A stretch of 64,000 nt of DNA from Paramicrobacterium fandaimingii (GTDB lineage Bacteria; Actinomycetota; Actinomycetes; Actinomycetales; Microbacteriaceae): positions 3,100,001-3,164,000 of the forward strand of contig NZ_CP061170.1 of assembly GCF_011751745.2 (NCBI RefSeq). The letters are read 5' to 3'. A program made the translations under genes and the position numbers. The notes below the pieces were generated by a model. The model was not told where the DNA came from. It ran no database searches and saw only the letters and a list, made by a program, of their open reading frames with translations. This document shows, one piece after another, positions 15,171-23,691 of this stretch (its first letter is position 1; every line of letters starts with the position of its first letter).

Positions 15171-18122
15171 CTACCCGTTGCCCTGGTGAATCTCGCTCCA
15201 CCCGCCGTCGGCGACGGTGATGCGCAGCTTGGCTGGTATTTGCTCCTTCATGCCTTCGACGTGGCTGATCAGGCCCACCGTTCGCCCGCCAGCACGCAGC
15301 GAATCGAGCGTTGACATCGCCACTTCCAAGGTGTCGGCATCGAGTGATCCGAAGCCCTCGTCGACAAACAGTGTGTCGAGAGTGATGCCGCCAGCGCGAG
15401 CGGTGACAACCTCGGCAAGTCCCAGAGCCAACGCGAGGGAAGCCAGAAACGTTTCGCCCCCTGACAGCGAGTGCGTTGCCCGCGCGACACCGGTGTGCTG
15501 GTCGAAGATCGCCAGCCCGAGCCCCGACTTCACGTTGCGATACTGCACCGAATCGTCGTGCTCGAGTGCATACCGACCGCCCGTCATCGTGCGGAGGCGC
15601 GCGTTCGCCGCCGTGACGATGCGTTCGAGCTCGGCGGCGAGCACGAACCCTTCGAGGCGCATCTTGCGCGTGTTCGGGCCGTCGCCCGCGAGGGTCTTCG
15701 CCAGATTCTGCACAACGTCGAACTCGGCGTTTGCCTCGACGGATGCCGCGAGCCGCTCTTTTACACTCGACACTGTGCGCACAAGGGTCGTGTGTCGCTC
15801 GCTGAGCGTGTCGCGAGCACGAAAAAACTCATCGCGCACTCTCCGTGCGTCGACGACAGCGGTTTCGGTCGCTTCTGTATCGGGCAGCTCGGCGGGAAGA
15901 TCGGCAAGCTCGGGTTCCGCCAGGATCGATGCAACGCTCGCTCGCGCGTCGTCATGAGTGCGGATGCTCTCGCGCAGCCGTTCGCGAGCGGTGTCCGTGC
16001 GTCGAGCGCTCTCGACCTCGCCCTCGTCTGCCAGGCTGTGCTCGCTGAGGCTCTGTTCCAGGTTGCTCGCGGCCTCCCTCGCTGAGAACTCTCGGTCGTC
16101 TCGTGTGCGCAGCGCAGCGGCAAGCGTCGCAGCGGTGTCGCGCAGTGCGGTGACCGTCGCAACGACCTCGGCTATGGATTCCGCATCGCCGCGTTGCGCG
16201 TCGATTTCGGCAGTGATGCGAACAATCTCGGTGCGTGCTGCTTTCTCTGCCGCCACGTGTTCGTCACGAGCGGTGCGCAGCTGCTCTCGCTTCGTATCAC
16301 CGGCATCCCGCTCCGCGATGAGCACGCCCAGCTGCTTGTCCCGATCGTCGCACCGCTTCGTCGCCTCCCTCGCCGCCGTGAGGCGTTCGCGCGCGGGCTC
16401 AAGTTCGCCGTCAATCTGCTCAACAGTTCGATCACCCGCGACGGCACGCTGCTCGGCGAGCGTCGCTTCGTGCGCCGAGACGATGCCCGCGGCATTCGCC
16501 TTCGCCTTCTCTCGATTGGCAAGGCGTTCGCGTGCCGCGTCGATGTCTGACTCGGTCACCGGGTCGCCCGTGTGGGCTGCGGGTGAGGGATGCCGTGTGG
16601 CCCCGCACACAGCGCACGGCTCGCCGTCGCGCAGTTCCGATGCCAGTTCGGCCGCGTGGCCAGCGAGGCGTTCATCGAGAAGGCGCTGCAGGTCGGCCGA
16701 CGCAGCGGTGTTCTCGCGCACACGCTCTGCTTCGACGTGGCGTGCATCATCACGCTCGATTTCCACGGCGGCGGCTCGCTCGGCCGCGGCACGCGCCGTG
16801 ACAAGGCGGTCGACATCGGCGGATGCCGCGTCAGCGCGCGACGCTTCCACCCGCGTCGCGGTGAGATCGTTGTTCGCCGCCTCAATCGCGTGCGGCAGCT
16901 GCGCAAGCCGCGCCTCTAAGGTGCCAAGCTCCTCATTCGCGGACGTCGCGCGTTGTGCCGCGTTCGTCTCGGTGTCGGCGAGCCCGTCAAGGCGTTCTTC
17001 GCGAGCGAGCACATCGGCAAGCAGCGCGAGTCTTCCCGAGTGTTTCTCTGCGACGGCGTCAAGCTGCTCGGGATCGAGGGTCGCGTCACCTCCTGCCGTG
17101 GCGTGTGCATCTGACGTCTTCTCGACACTCACCTCTGCTCGTGACGCGGCATCGCGTGCGGAACGCTTCGCCGCAACATAGGGCCACACCTGCTCAGCGA
17201 CATCGGCACGCTTCAGCTCGGTGCGCCGTTCGCCGACGCCGCCCTCGGCATCGTCGAGCTCGGCCATGCGCGCGTCGGCATCGCTTCGACGCTTCTGACG
17301 TCGACGAAGCTCGGTTGCCTCGGCGTGCTTCGCCTCGGCGTTGTCACGCACGATGTCTGCAGCGTTCGCATCGGAGATCGCCGTGGCGATTCGTGCACCA
17401 AAGTTGAGAACCTGCTGTTCGAGCCACGCCACTGCATCGGTCTCGGGCGCGTCGTCGTCAACGAGTGTTGCCGCATCGGCGATGCCCTGATCGATCTGGG
17501 CCCGGGTCACAGCCAGCTGATTCTCGAGCTCGCGCCGTCGGTTGGAGACGGCTTCTTCGTAGTCGGCAAAGCGCTGCGTGCCGAAGAGGCTGCGAAGCAC
17601 TGCCTCGCGGTCGCGGCTGTTCGCAAGCAGAAACTGTTGAAACCGGTTCTGGGCAAGCAGAATCACCTGCAGAAACTGCTCTTTCTTCAACCCGAGAATC
17701 TCGCCGAGCTCGTGCCCGACGTCAACGGGCCGCGATGCAATCCCCTGCCACCCATCGGTCCCGAATACGTCAAGCTGCGCGGTGGGCTTCTGCGTTGTCG
17801 TCCCCGTGCCTCGCGACTTGGGCCGCTCGTATTCCGGAGACCGCGTCACCCGATAGCGCGTGTCGCCGATCGTGAACTCGAGTTCGACGCTCGTCTCATC
17901 TCCCGAGGCGCAATGGTCGCTGCGCAACCGCGATTTTGTGCCATCGTAGCGCGGCACGCTGTCGTACAGGGCAAACGAAATCGCGTCGAGAATGCTGGAT
18001 TTTCCCGCGCCCGTCTTCCCCGTGATCAAGAAGATGCCGTCATCGGTGTACGCATCGAAGTCGACGGTCTGCGTCATGCGATAGGGCCCGAACCCGGTGA
18101 TGCTCAGCCGGTTGATTTTCAT
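15171..18122 (-). CDS. sbcC: Exonuclease subunit SbcC (Rad50-like ATPase)
   Basis: A 983-residue SMC-like ATPase that with SbcD opens hairpins and degrades DNA ends. Residues 36-50 hold Walker A TGKTGAGKSSILDAISF. Long charged helical arms flank a zinc hook EPCAVCGATRHP near residue 500. The C-terminal lobe has the signature SLSGGETFLASLALALG (about 885), Walker B LDTLFVDEGFGSLD and the His loop GLISHVEGM. Length and order are those of the family. Its ATG overlaps the sbcD stop by 4 nt, which couples their translation. Confidence 0.95.
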   Translation of the reverse strand: MKINRLSITGFGPYRMTQTVDFDAYTDDGIFLITGKTGAGKSSILDAISFALYDSVPRYDGTKSRLRSDHCASGDETSVELEFTIGDTRYRVTRSPEYERPKSRGTGTTTQKPTAQLDVFGTDGWQGIASRPVDVGHELGEILGLKKEQFLQVILLAQNRFQQFLLANSRDREAVLRSLFGTQRFADYEEAVSNRRRELENQLAVTRAQIDQGIADAATLVDDDAPETDAVAWLEQQVLNFGARIATAISDANAADIVRDNAEAKHAEATELRRRQKRRSDADARMAELDDAEGGVGERRTELKRADVAEQVWPYVAAKRSARDAASRAEVSVEKTSDAHATAGGDATLDPEQLDAVAEKHSGRLALLADVLAREERLDGLADTETNAAQRATSANEELGTLEARLAQLPHAIEAANNDLTATRVEASRADAASADVDRLVTARAAAERAAAVEIERDDARHVEAERVRENTAASADLQRLLDERLAGHAAELASELRDGEPCAVCGATRHPSPAAHTGDPVTESDIDAARERLANREKAKANAAGIVSAHEATLAEQRAVAGDRTVEQIDGELEPARERLTAAREATKRCDDRDKQLGVLIAERDAGDTKREQLRTARDEHVAAEKAARTEIVRITAEIDAQRGDAESIAEVVATVTALRDTAATLAAALRTRDDREFSAREAASNLEQSLSEHSLADEGEVESARRTDTARERLRESIRTHDDARASVASILAEPELADLPAELPDTEATETAVVDARRVRDEFFRARDTLSERHTTLVRTVSSVKERLAASVEANAEFDVVQNLAKTLAGDGPNTRKMRLEGFVLAAELERIVTAANARLRTMTGGRYALEHDDSVQYRNVKSGLGLAIFDQHTGVARATHSLSGGETFLASLALALGLAEVVTARAGGITLDTLFVDEGFGSLDADTLEVAMSTLDSLRAGGRTVGLISHVEGMKEQIPAKLRITVADGGWSEIHQGNG

Positions 18123-19276
18123 GCGCTCGCCTCCGCCGCACGCAACTCGGCGATCGCCTCACCGATGATCTCGCTCTCGGCATCGCTCGCGCCCTGCCCG
18201 TTGCGCACGTACGAGAGAAACTCGTCGACGACCTCAGAATCGCTCTTGCCCTGCACCCGCTGGGCGTATGTTCGCTCGCCGTGATCGGCGACGACGGCGG
18301 GCTCGTGCACCATCGCGGCGCAGTGCGCAAACCGCCGTTGCAGCTTGCGCATGCCGTCGATCGGGCGCACTGTGTCGGTCAGCACCGCGCTCACCCAGTC
18401 GTCCTCCACGTCGGCGTACGCATCGTCGGTCAGAAGCTCCTCAAGGGTTCCGGTCACAACGCTCAGGCGCCGCGGAATCGGCAGGTCGACCCACTCCACT
18501 CCTGCGAGCCCCCTAGCATCCAGATCGACAATCCACCCGCCGCGCGGCTTGCCCGCCTCGCTGAACGAGTAGTGCAGCGGTGCCCCTGAATACCGGATGC
18601 TGTCGGTCAGCCGCGCCCGCCCGTGAATGTGCCCGAGCGCCGCGTAGTCCACTCCCTCGAATACGTTCGCGGGCACGAGGTCGATGCCGCCAGACGTGAT
18701 GTCACGCTCGACGTCGCTCGCGGCATCCGCCACGCCCTGGGCAAAGCAGTGCGACGCAACGACGCTGCGCCCGCCCCGCTCGTCGACGTCGGCACGCACC
18801 CGGCGCATCGCGAACGCGACGGCGTCGGCCTGCGTGCGCAATGTCTCGTCTGGGTACCTGTGCCGAATGAGCGCCGGTTCGAGGTACGGGATGCCGTAGA
18901 TATGCACGGGTCCGCTGTCGTCATCGACAGTCACGGGAACGTCGAGAGTTTCGTCACTGGTGAGCACGTGGATGCCGGCGAGGCGCGCGAACTCCGATTG
19001 AAACCCGAGCCGCGCAGCCGAGTCGTGATTGCCGCTCGTCGCGACGATCACGACGCCCGTCTCGCGCAGTCGCGTGAGTGACCGCGTGAGTAGGCGGTAG
19101 GCGTCGGCGGAGGGTGTCGCCGAATCGAAGACGTCTCCGGCGACGATCACAACGTCGATGCTCTGCTCGCGCACGATCTCGGTGAGCGCCTCAAGCACGC
19201 CCTCGAGTGCGCCGAGCGTCGGGTGCCCGTGAAATGTGCGCCCGATGTGCCAGTCGGACGTGTGCAGAATGCGCAT
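18119..19276 (-). CDS. sbcD: Exonuclease subunit SbcD (Mre11-like nuclease)
   Basis: A 385-residue metallophosphoesterase nuclease, the partner of SbcC. The metal-binding blocks are all present: LHTSDWHIGRTF at the N-terminus, VAGDVFD, SGNHDSAARL, ASHCFAQG and LGHIHGRARL. The C-terminal part is the usual capping and SbcC-binding region. It is the first gene of the two-gene operon, and its TGA overlaps the sbcC start. Confidence 0.95.
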   Translation of the reverse strand: MRILHTSDWHIGRTFHGHPTLGALEGVLEALTEIVREQSIDVVIVAGDVFDSATPSADAYRLLTRSLTRLRETGVVIVATSGNHDSAARLGFQSEFARLAGIHVLTSDETLDVPVTVDDDSGPVHIYGIPYLEPALIRHRYPDETLRTQADAVAFAMRRVRADVDERGGRSVVASHCFAQGVADAASDVERDITSGGIDLVPANVFEGVDYAALGHIHGRARLTDSIRYSGAPLHYSFSEAGKPRGGWIVDLDARGLAGVEWVDLPIPRRLSVVTGTLEELLTDDAYADVEDDWVSAVLTDTVRPIDGMRKLQRRFAHCAAMVHEPAVVADHGERTYAQRVQGKSDSEVVDEFLSYVRNGQGASDAESEIIGEAIAELRAAEASA

Positions 19277-19378
19277 GTCTCGACGCTACCGGCTGTGGCC
19301 GACACTCGTGCCCGCGCGATGTCGCCTGTGGATGGCGCCGACACGCTCCGGGCTCTCCTCGCACACGTCGCCTCGCGT

Positions 19379-19434
19379 TCATGCGTCCCATATGCGTGCC
19401 TGCACCCCACCCGGCCGCCATATGGGACGCATGA
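19379..19434. repeat. Perfect 16-bp intergenic inverted repeat
   Basis: TCATGCGTCCCATATG (19379-19394) and CATATGGGACGCATGA (19419-19434) are perfect complements, with a 24-nt C-rich loop. It lies between the divergent sbcD and ribbon-helix-helix genes, so a terminator role is not expected. Its left half shares 19 bases exactly (as reverse complement) with 869-887. Confidence 0.85.
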
Positions 19435-19435
19435 G

Positions 19436-19470
19436 TTGCCGAGGTGCTGGAAGCACGCTAGATTGCTAGC
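19436..19470 (+). promoter_or_regulatory. Leaderless promoter with palindrome before the ribbon-helix-helix gene
   Basis: TTGCCG (19436-19441), 17 bp, TAGATT (19459-19464), then 6 bp and the ATG. Transcription would begin at or next to the start codon. The -10 box sits inside GCTAG-ATTG-CTAGC (19457-19470), a perfect palindrome ending at the ATG and a natural autoregulatory site for the small DNA-binding protein encoded there. Confidence 0.65.
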
Positions 19471-19632
19471 ATGGTAGAAGACACCGACGCGAAGAAGGTG
19501 CAGTTCAACGTGTATCTGCCCGCTTCGCTTGTTACGCAGATCAAGCACCGCGCAATTGACGAGGGCACGTCGCTGTCGTCGCTCGTCGAGCGCATCATGA
19601 CCGACTACGTCTCAGAGGAGGGCACCCCATGA
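19471..19632 (+). CDS. Small ribbon-helix-helix (CopG/Arc-like) DNA-binding protein
   Basis: A 53-residue protein starting MVEDTDAKKVQFNVYLPASL and continuing VTQIKHRAIDEGTSLSSLVE, then RIMTDYVSEEGTP. The beta strand KVQFNVYLP followed by two helices, with SLSSLVERIM as the second, is the ribbon-helix-helix fold. Such proteins bind short palindromes as dimers; one lies directly before its start. Its TGA overlaps the ATG of the following VOC gene (ATGA), so the two are co-translated. The size suits an antitoxin or autorepressor, but the partner is not a known toxin. Confidence 0.8.
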   Translation: MVEDTDAKKVQFNVYLPASLVTQIKHRAIDEGTSLSSLVERIMTDYVSEEGTP

Positions 19633-20360
19633 CCGCCATCCAGGTGATTCAGTTCACCCAGAATCCGCGTAAGTGGCGCATTCTGGCCGAGGGCATCGGC
19701 CTCACCGCACAGGGCGAGGCGAACGATTCCTGGTCGGAGTTTGACGGCCGTGGCATGCTTGCAGTGCACGGCGTCGAGTCGAGCGACCCGCTGGCGGGAA
19801 CGGCCGAGATCTGGATGCTCGTCGATGACGCCGCCGCGCTCGATGCCCTCGAGTCACGGGCGACAGCCGAGGGCGTCGCCATCGCTCGCGGGGAGATGGA
19901 GGGCATCGGTGCCACACTGCAGATTTCGGTCGATGACGTGACGACAGTGCACGTGGCCGTGGGCGCCGCGCGACCGCCGCACGGCGACGTCTCGCTTCTG
20001 CCGCTGATCTTCACAGCAGACGTCGACGGCGCATCGCGTGTGCTCACCGCGCTCGGACTCACACTGAAGATCACCTCCGACTCCGGCGGATGGGCGGTGT
20101 TCGACGCCAAGGGCGGCGGCTCCATCGCACTTCACGACATCGGCTCAGCCAGCAACCCCGTTGCGAATCGCGTAGGCCTGTCTTTCGAGCATCGCGGCGA
20201 CCTCGACGCCGCAGCCGAGCGGCTGACCGCATCCGGAATCGACAGCACCGTCGTCGACGAGGCGTACAACCGCACGCTCCGCGCCACGACGCCCGAGGGA
20301 AGCCAGCTCTGGGTGAATGGCGCGCAGACCGACCTCTACGGATACACAGAGAACAGCTGA
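19629..20360 (+). CDS. VOC superfamily (glyoxalase-like) protein with two modules
   Basis: A 243-residue protein built of two weakly similar VOC-type halves (about residues 5-115 and 122-235). The second half has FTADVDGASRVLTALGLTLK and VVDEAYNRTLRATTPEGSQLWV, the usual strand and C-terminal metal-site region. VOC proteins include glyoxalases, dioxygenases and antibiotic-binding proteins; the exact activity cannot be read here. It is translationally coupled to the ribbon-helix-helix gene, suggesting regulated expression in response to a ligand. Confidence 0.75.
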   Translation: MTAIQVIQFTQNPRKWRILAEGIGLTAQGEANDSWSEFDGRGMLAVHGVESSDPLAGTAEIWMLVDDAAALDALESRATAEGVAIARGEMEGIGATLQISVDDVTTVHVAVGAARPPHGDVSLLPLIFTADVDGASRVLTALGLTLKITSDSGGWAVFDAKGGGSIALHDIGSASNPVANRVGLSFEHRGDLDAAAERLTASGIDSTVVDEAYNRTLRATTPEGSQLWVNGAQTDLYGYTENS

Positions 20361-20415
20361 GCCTGCCGAATCGGATGTTTCCACGTGGACACCCGGCCGT
20401 CATACTCTGGGCACC

Positions 20416-21639
20416 ATGACCACGCTTGCGCGTCGCCTCGGCCTCACCGACGCCGTCGTCATCGGGCTCGGCTCGATGATCGGCGCTGGCGTCTTCGCCG
20501 TGTTTGGCCCGGCAGCGCAGGCGGCAGGCTCCGGGCTGCTCGTCGGGCTCGGAATCGCGGCAATCGTCGCCTTCTGCAATGCGACATCGTCGGCGCAGCT
20601 TGCCGCGCAGCATCCGGTATCTGGGGGAACCTACGCGTACGGTCGCGCACAGCTCGGGCCCTGGTGGGGGTTCGCGGCGGGCTGGTGCTTTCTGATCGGC
20701 AAGACCGCGTCAACGGCGGCGATGGCGCTCACATTTGCCGCGTATGCGGCGCCGGCCGGATGGGAGAAGCCCGTCGCCGCGCTCGCCGTTGCCGCCGTCG
20801 CCCTAGTCAACTACCTGGGCGTGACACGAACAGCGCTGGCAACACGCGTGATCGTCGTGATTGTTCTGGTGTGTCTCGCGGCATCCCTTGTCGTGGCGAA
20901 CGTGGGCGCCGATCGTACGCCGATCGGCGACGTGTTCGCGGGCGGACCGTATGGCATCGTGCAGGCCGCCGCGCTGATCTTCTTCGCCTTCGCCGGGTAC
21001 GCGCGCATCGCGACGATGGGTGAAGAAGTGCGCGACCCCGCGCGCACCATTCCTCGGGCAATCGTTATCGCGCTCCTTGGTGCCATCATCGTCTACAGCG
21101 TCGTGGCTGTCAGCGTGCTCACGACGCTGGGGCCCGAGCAGCTCGCGCACTCGGTCTCGCCGCTGCGCGACTCCGTGCCCGCGTGGGCTCAGCCTGTCGT
21201 GCAGATCGCGGCGGCCGCGGCATCTCTTGGTGCCCTGCTCGCACTCATGGCGGGAATCGGGCGAACCGGACTCGCCATGGCACGTGAGGGTGACTTGCCG
21301 CGACCGCTCGCCGCCGTTCATGAACGCTGGCGTGTGCCGCACCGCATTGAGCTGCTGCTCGCCGTCATCTCAATCGCGCTCGTGCTCACGCTCGATCTGC
21401 GCGGCGCGATCGGATTTTCGAGCTTTGGCGTGCTGCTTTACTACTTCATTGCCAACGTCTCGGCGTGGACGCAGACCGCTGCGCACCGCCGCTTCCCGAG
21501 GTGGCTGCAAGCCGTGGGCATGGTGGGCTGCATCGCTCTGGCCGCGGCCGTGCCGTGGCAGAGCCTGGTTGCCGGGGTCGTCGTTCTCACGATCGGCCTG
21601 ATCGGGCGGATGCTGTTTCACCGCCCCCATGCCGCATAG
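20416..21639 (+). CDS. APC family amino acid/polyamine permease
   Basis: A 407-residue membrane carrier with about twelve hydrophobic segments. The family start AVVIGLGSMIGAGVFAVFGP (helix 1) is followed by HPVSGGTYAYGRAQLGPWWG in helix 3 and the helix 6 region LIFFAFAGYARIATMGEEV. It should move an amino acid or amine by symport or exchange. I took the ATG at 20416; TACTCT lies 7 nt before it (20403-20408), so the message may be leaderless. It is not coupled to neighbours and converges on the next gene. Confidence 0.87.
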   Translation: MTTLARRLGLTDAVVIGLGSMIGAGVFAVFGPAAQAAGSGLLVGLGIAAIVAFCNATSSAQLAAQHPVSGGTYAYGRAQLGPWWGFAAGWCFLIGKTASTAAMALTFAAYAAPAGWEKPVAALAVAAVALVNYLGVTRTALATRVIVVIVLVCLAASLVVANVGADRTPIGDVFAGGPYGIVQAAALIFFAFAGYARIATMGEEVRDPARTIPRAIVIALLGAIIVYSVVAVSVLTTLGPEQLAHSVSPLRDSVPAWAQPVVQIAAAAASLGALLALMAGIGRTGLAMAREGDLPRPLAAVHERWRVPHRIELLLAVISIALVLTLDLRGAIGFSSFGVLLYYFIANVSAWTQTAAHRRFPRWLQAVGMVGCIALAAAVPWQSLVAGVVVLTIGLIGRMLFHRPHAA

Positions 21640-21662
21640 CCGCCGTGTCAGCGCCCGACGCC

Positions 21663-22307
21663 TCAGTGCCCGATGTTGACGTGCGCTCTGTGGTGCTCGC
21701 CCTTCTCAATGAGGTCGACGAACCCGAGAGCGTAGTCGGCTGCAGAGATGGCGCCGCCCTCTGGGTCGACGGCGACGTCATCGCCCAGACGGTATCGGCC
21801 GAGCTGCTCCCCAGGCATGAACGCGCCGAAGTGAAGCGCCGGGCTGACGAACACCCAATCGAGAGATGCCGGAGTGGCGGGGAGATCTTCGACAATGAAC
21901 GCAGCGCCCAGTCGAATTTCGTCGTGAAGCTCGTCGGGAATGCCGCTGAGGTCTGAGACGAAGCGCTCTGCCCCGGGCGCGGGACGCAGCGACGAGGCGC
22001 CGCCAACGATATACAGTCGCACGCCAGCGGCATCCGCTCGGCGAGCGAGGAAGCGGTAGAAGTCGCGCCACGCGCTGGCGAGCTCTCCGCGTGGGGCGAG
22101 CGCACCCACGACAACATCGGAGCCTTCGATGACCGAAATCAGCGTTGCTTCGTCTGTGGCGTCACCCTGCGCGTAGTTCACATTCTGAACGGGCTCGGTG
22201 GGCAGCGAGCGACTCAGGGCTGTTACCTCGTGGCCGCGCGAGGCTGCTTCGGCGACGATGGCGGATCCGGCGTAACCGGTGCCGCCGATGACAGTGATGC
22301 GAGACAT
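21663..22307 (-). CDS. NAD(P)-binding oxidoreductase (NmrA/SDR-a type)
   Basis: A 214-residue Rossmann protein: ITVIGGTGYAGSAIVAEAAS at the N-terminus with the GGTGYxG nucleotide loop, then SDVVVGALAPRG and GVRLYIVGGASSL. This is the atypical SDR group that includes NmrA-like and flavin-reductase-like proteins. Full length for that group. The ATG at 22307 (MSRITVIGG) is chosen over the longer frame. It is divergent from an HxlR regulator, a common arrangement in which the regulator controls the oxidoreductase. Confidence 0.85.
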   Translation of the reverse strand: MSRITVIGGTGYAGSAIVAEAASRGHEVTALSRSLPTEPVQNVNYAQGDATDEATLISVIEGSDVVVGALAPRGELASAWRDFYRFLARRADAAGVRLYIVGGASSLRPAPGAERFVSDLSGIPDELHDEIRLGAAFIVEDLPATPASLDWVFVSPALHFGAFMPGEQLGRYRLGDDVAVDPEGGAISAADYALGFVDLIEKGEHHRAHVNIGH

Positions 22308-22371
22308 TGAATGCCTTTCCTTCTTCGAAATGGTGGCGCCAAACGGCAACCCTTAGTTACTATAAGAGAGC

Positions 22372-22785
22372 ATGTCTCTGATCGGAAGAAGGCACTTTGT
22401 GGTAACCACTACAGCGTCGCTTGGGCTCCCCGGCAACCCCTACAACGCCGACTGTCCGACGCGACGCATGCTCGACCGCATCGGCGACCGGTGGACTGTG
22501 CTGATCGTCGGCATCCTCGGAAATGGCGACGCGCGCTTCTCTGAGCTGCGTCGCCAGGTCGAGGGCGTCTCGCGGAAGATGCTCACCCAGACCCTCCGCG
22601 GCCTGGAGCGCGACGGGCTCGTGCGCCGCACCGTGTTTCCGGAGGTGCCCGTCCGCGTGGAGTACGCGCTCACAGACGCGGGTCGCACCCTCCTCGAACC
22701 TCTGAACGCGCTGCAGGAATGGTCAATCGCCCACATGAGCGATGTGGCGGAATCGCAGAAAACGTACGACCTCGCTCACCAGTAG
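22372..22785 (+). CDS. HxlR family winged-helix regulator
   Basis: A 137-residue regulator with the HxlR core: DCPTRRMLDRIGDRWTVLIV carrying the conserved Cys, then FSELRRQVEGVSRKMLTQTL, then RDGLVRRTVFPEVPVRVEY. HxlR proteins often sense electrophiles or oxidants through the Cys before the first helix and control adjacent reductases. It is divergent from the NmrA-like gene, with a 64-bp AT-richer spacer (TTAGTTACTATAAGAG) likely to hold both promoters and its site. Confidence 0.88.
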   Translation: MSLIGRRHFVVTTTASLGLPGNPYNADCPTRRMLDRIGDRWTVLIVGILGNGDARFSELRRQVEGVSRKMLTQTLRGLERDGLVRRTVFPEVPVRVEYALTDAGRTLLEPLNALQEWSIAHMSDVAESQKTYDLAHQ

Positions 22786-22827
22786 CCGCTTGTTTGAGTG
22801 AAATGCATACATCCCGTGTCGGGAACG

Positions 22828-22850
22828 GTGCATTTGCTTCACAAATGCAC
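22828..22850 (+). terminator. Hairpin after the HxlR gene
   Basis: GTGCATTTG (22828-22836) and CAAATGCAC (22842-22850) form a perfect 9-bp stem with a CTTCA loop, 43 nt past the HxlR stop. There is no T tract; it may instead be an operator for the acetyltransferase gene that starts 41 nt further on. Confidence 0.5.
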
Positions 22851-22890
22851 GGAACAGTGCGTCGATTGCAACCGCGGTACCCTGACAGCC

Positions 22891-23292
22891 ATGGGCAATA
22901 AGTGCGAAGTTCATCGATTCGACGCGCGCTGGGCCGCAGGAGTTGCCTCGCTATGCAAAGAACTCGGCTGGCACTCATACTCTGATGCGCGCGTGGCAAA
23001 ACGAGGCTATTCGGCGCCGGGCGTCAGTACGTTCGTCGCTGTGTCAAACGACGAAGTCATCGGTTTCGCTCAGGTGTTGAGCGACGGAATAGTACAAGCT
23101 TTCCTCGCACAGGTCGGGGTGAGCGAGAAACATCGCCGGCAGGGGATCGCACGAGCACTCGTCATCGCGGCGTTTCAAAATTCCGGAGCACAAAGGCTGG
23201 ATCTCATCACCGACGACGCCCACGAGTTCTATCGCTCATTTGCCCATCGCGAGAAAGCCGGTTTTCGTATTTACCCCGATTACGCGGGGTGA
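22891..23292 (+). CDS. GNAT family N-acetyltransferase
   Basis: A 133-residue GNAT protein. VSNDEVIGFAQVLSDG leads to the acetyl-CoA loop VGVSEKHRRQGIARALVIAA (R-x-x-G-x-A), and the end FYRSFAHREKAGF is the usual motif B. The substrate is unknown. The ATG at 22891 follows TACCCT by 7 nt (22878-22883), a leaderless-type spacing. Its last 13 bp overlap the end of the convergent 108-residue gene. Confidence 0.82.
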   Translation: MGNKCEVHRFDARWAAGVASLCKELGWHSYSDARVAKRGYSAPGVSTFVAVSNDEVIGFAQVLSDGIVQAFLAQVGVSEKHRRQGIARALVIAAFQNSGAQRLDLITDDAHEFYRSFAHREKAGFRIYPDYAG

Positions 23293-23606
23293 TTCGGCGA
23301 AGGTTCGCTCCCATTTGAGTAAAGTCCGCGGTTTAGAAACCATGTCCAGGAAGTCCCTCCTCGCAGGATGTAATCGATGAGATCAAGACTCATTCCCAGA
23401 TCAGAGGCGATGCGATCCACGTCGGAACCGGCCGAGTGAACAGCGTGCACAACGTCGTCGAGTTCGTGACTCACGAGCTGCGCTTCCACGAAAGAATTCT
23501 GGAGCGTTGTGCCGAGCGCGCGACCCGCCGCGACCGACTCGCTGCGGACTGGTGTCGACGGCTGATCATCCGAACTTGTCGCGCTACGGAAGTAAGGCTC
23601 GTCCAT
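23280..23606 (-). CDS. Hypothetical protein with a possible helix-turn-helix
   Basis: A 108-residue protein I do not recognise. After a polar N-terminus, LVSHELDDVVHAVHSAG and DVDRIASDLGMSLDLIDYIL look like a short helical domain, the second resembling a helix-turn-helix, and the tail WTWFLNRGLYSNGSEP is aromatic. On the minus strand TAGGAT lies 6 nt before the ATG, so it could be leaderless. The 3' end overlaps the acetyltransferase gene by 13 bp, tail to tail. Confidence 0.55.
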   Translation of the reverse strand: MDEPYFRSATSSDDQPSTPVRSESVAAGRALGTTLQNSFVEAQLVSHELDDVVHAVHSAGSDVDRIASDLGMSLDLIDYILRGGTSWTWFLNRGLYSNGSEPSPNHPA

Positions 23607-23691
23607 GGGGCAATCCTATGCGGAACGCGGAACAGTTGAGGGTTTCCTCGGGTCGAATCGATACGATCGGGGCAACGAACGGAGAACACCG

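Noticed and set aside
19471..20360. Classical toxin-antitoxin module
   Set aside because: The small protein suits an antitoxin, but the partner is a two-module VOC protein with no known toxin fold; kept only as a question.
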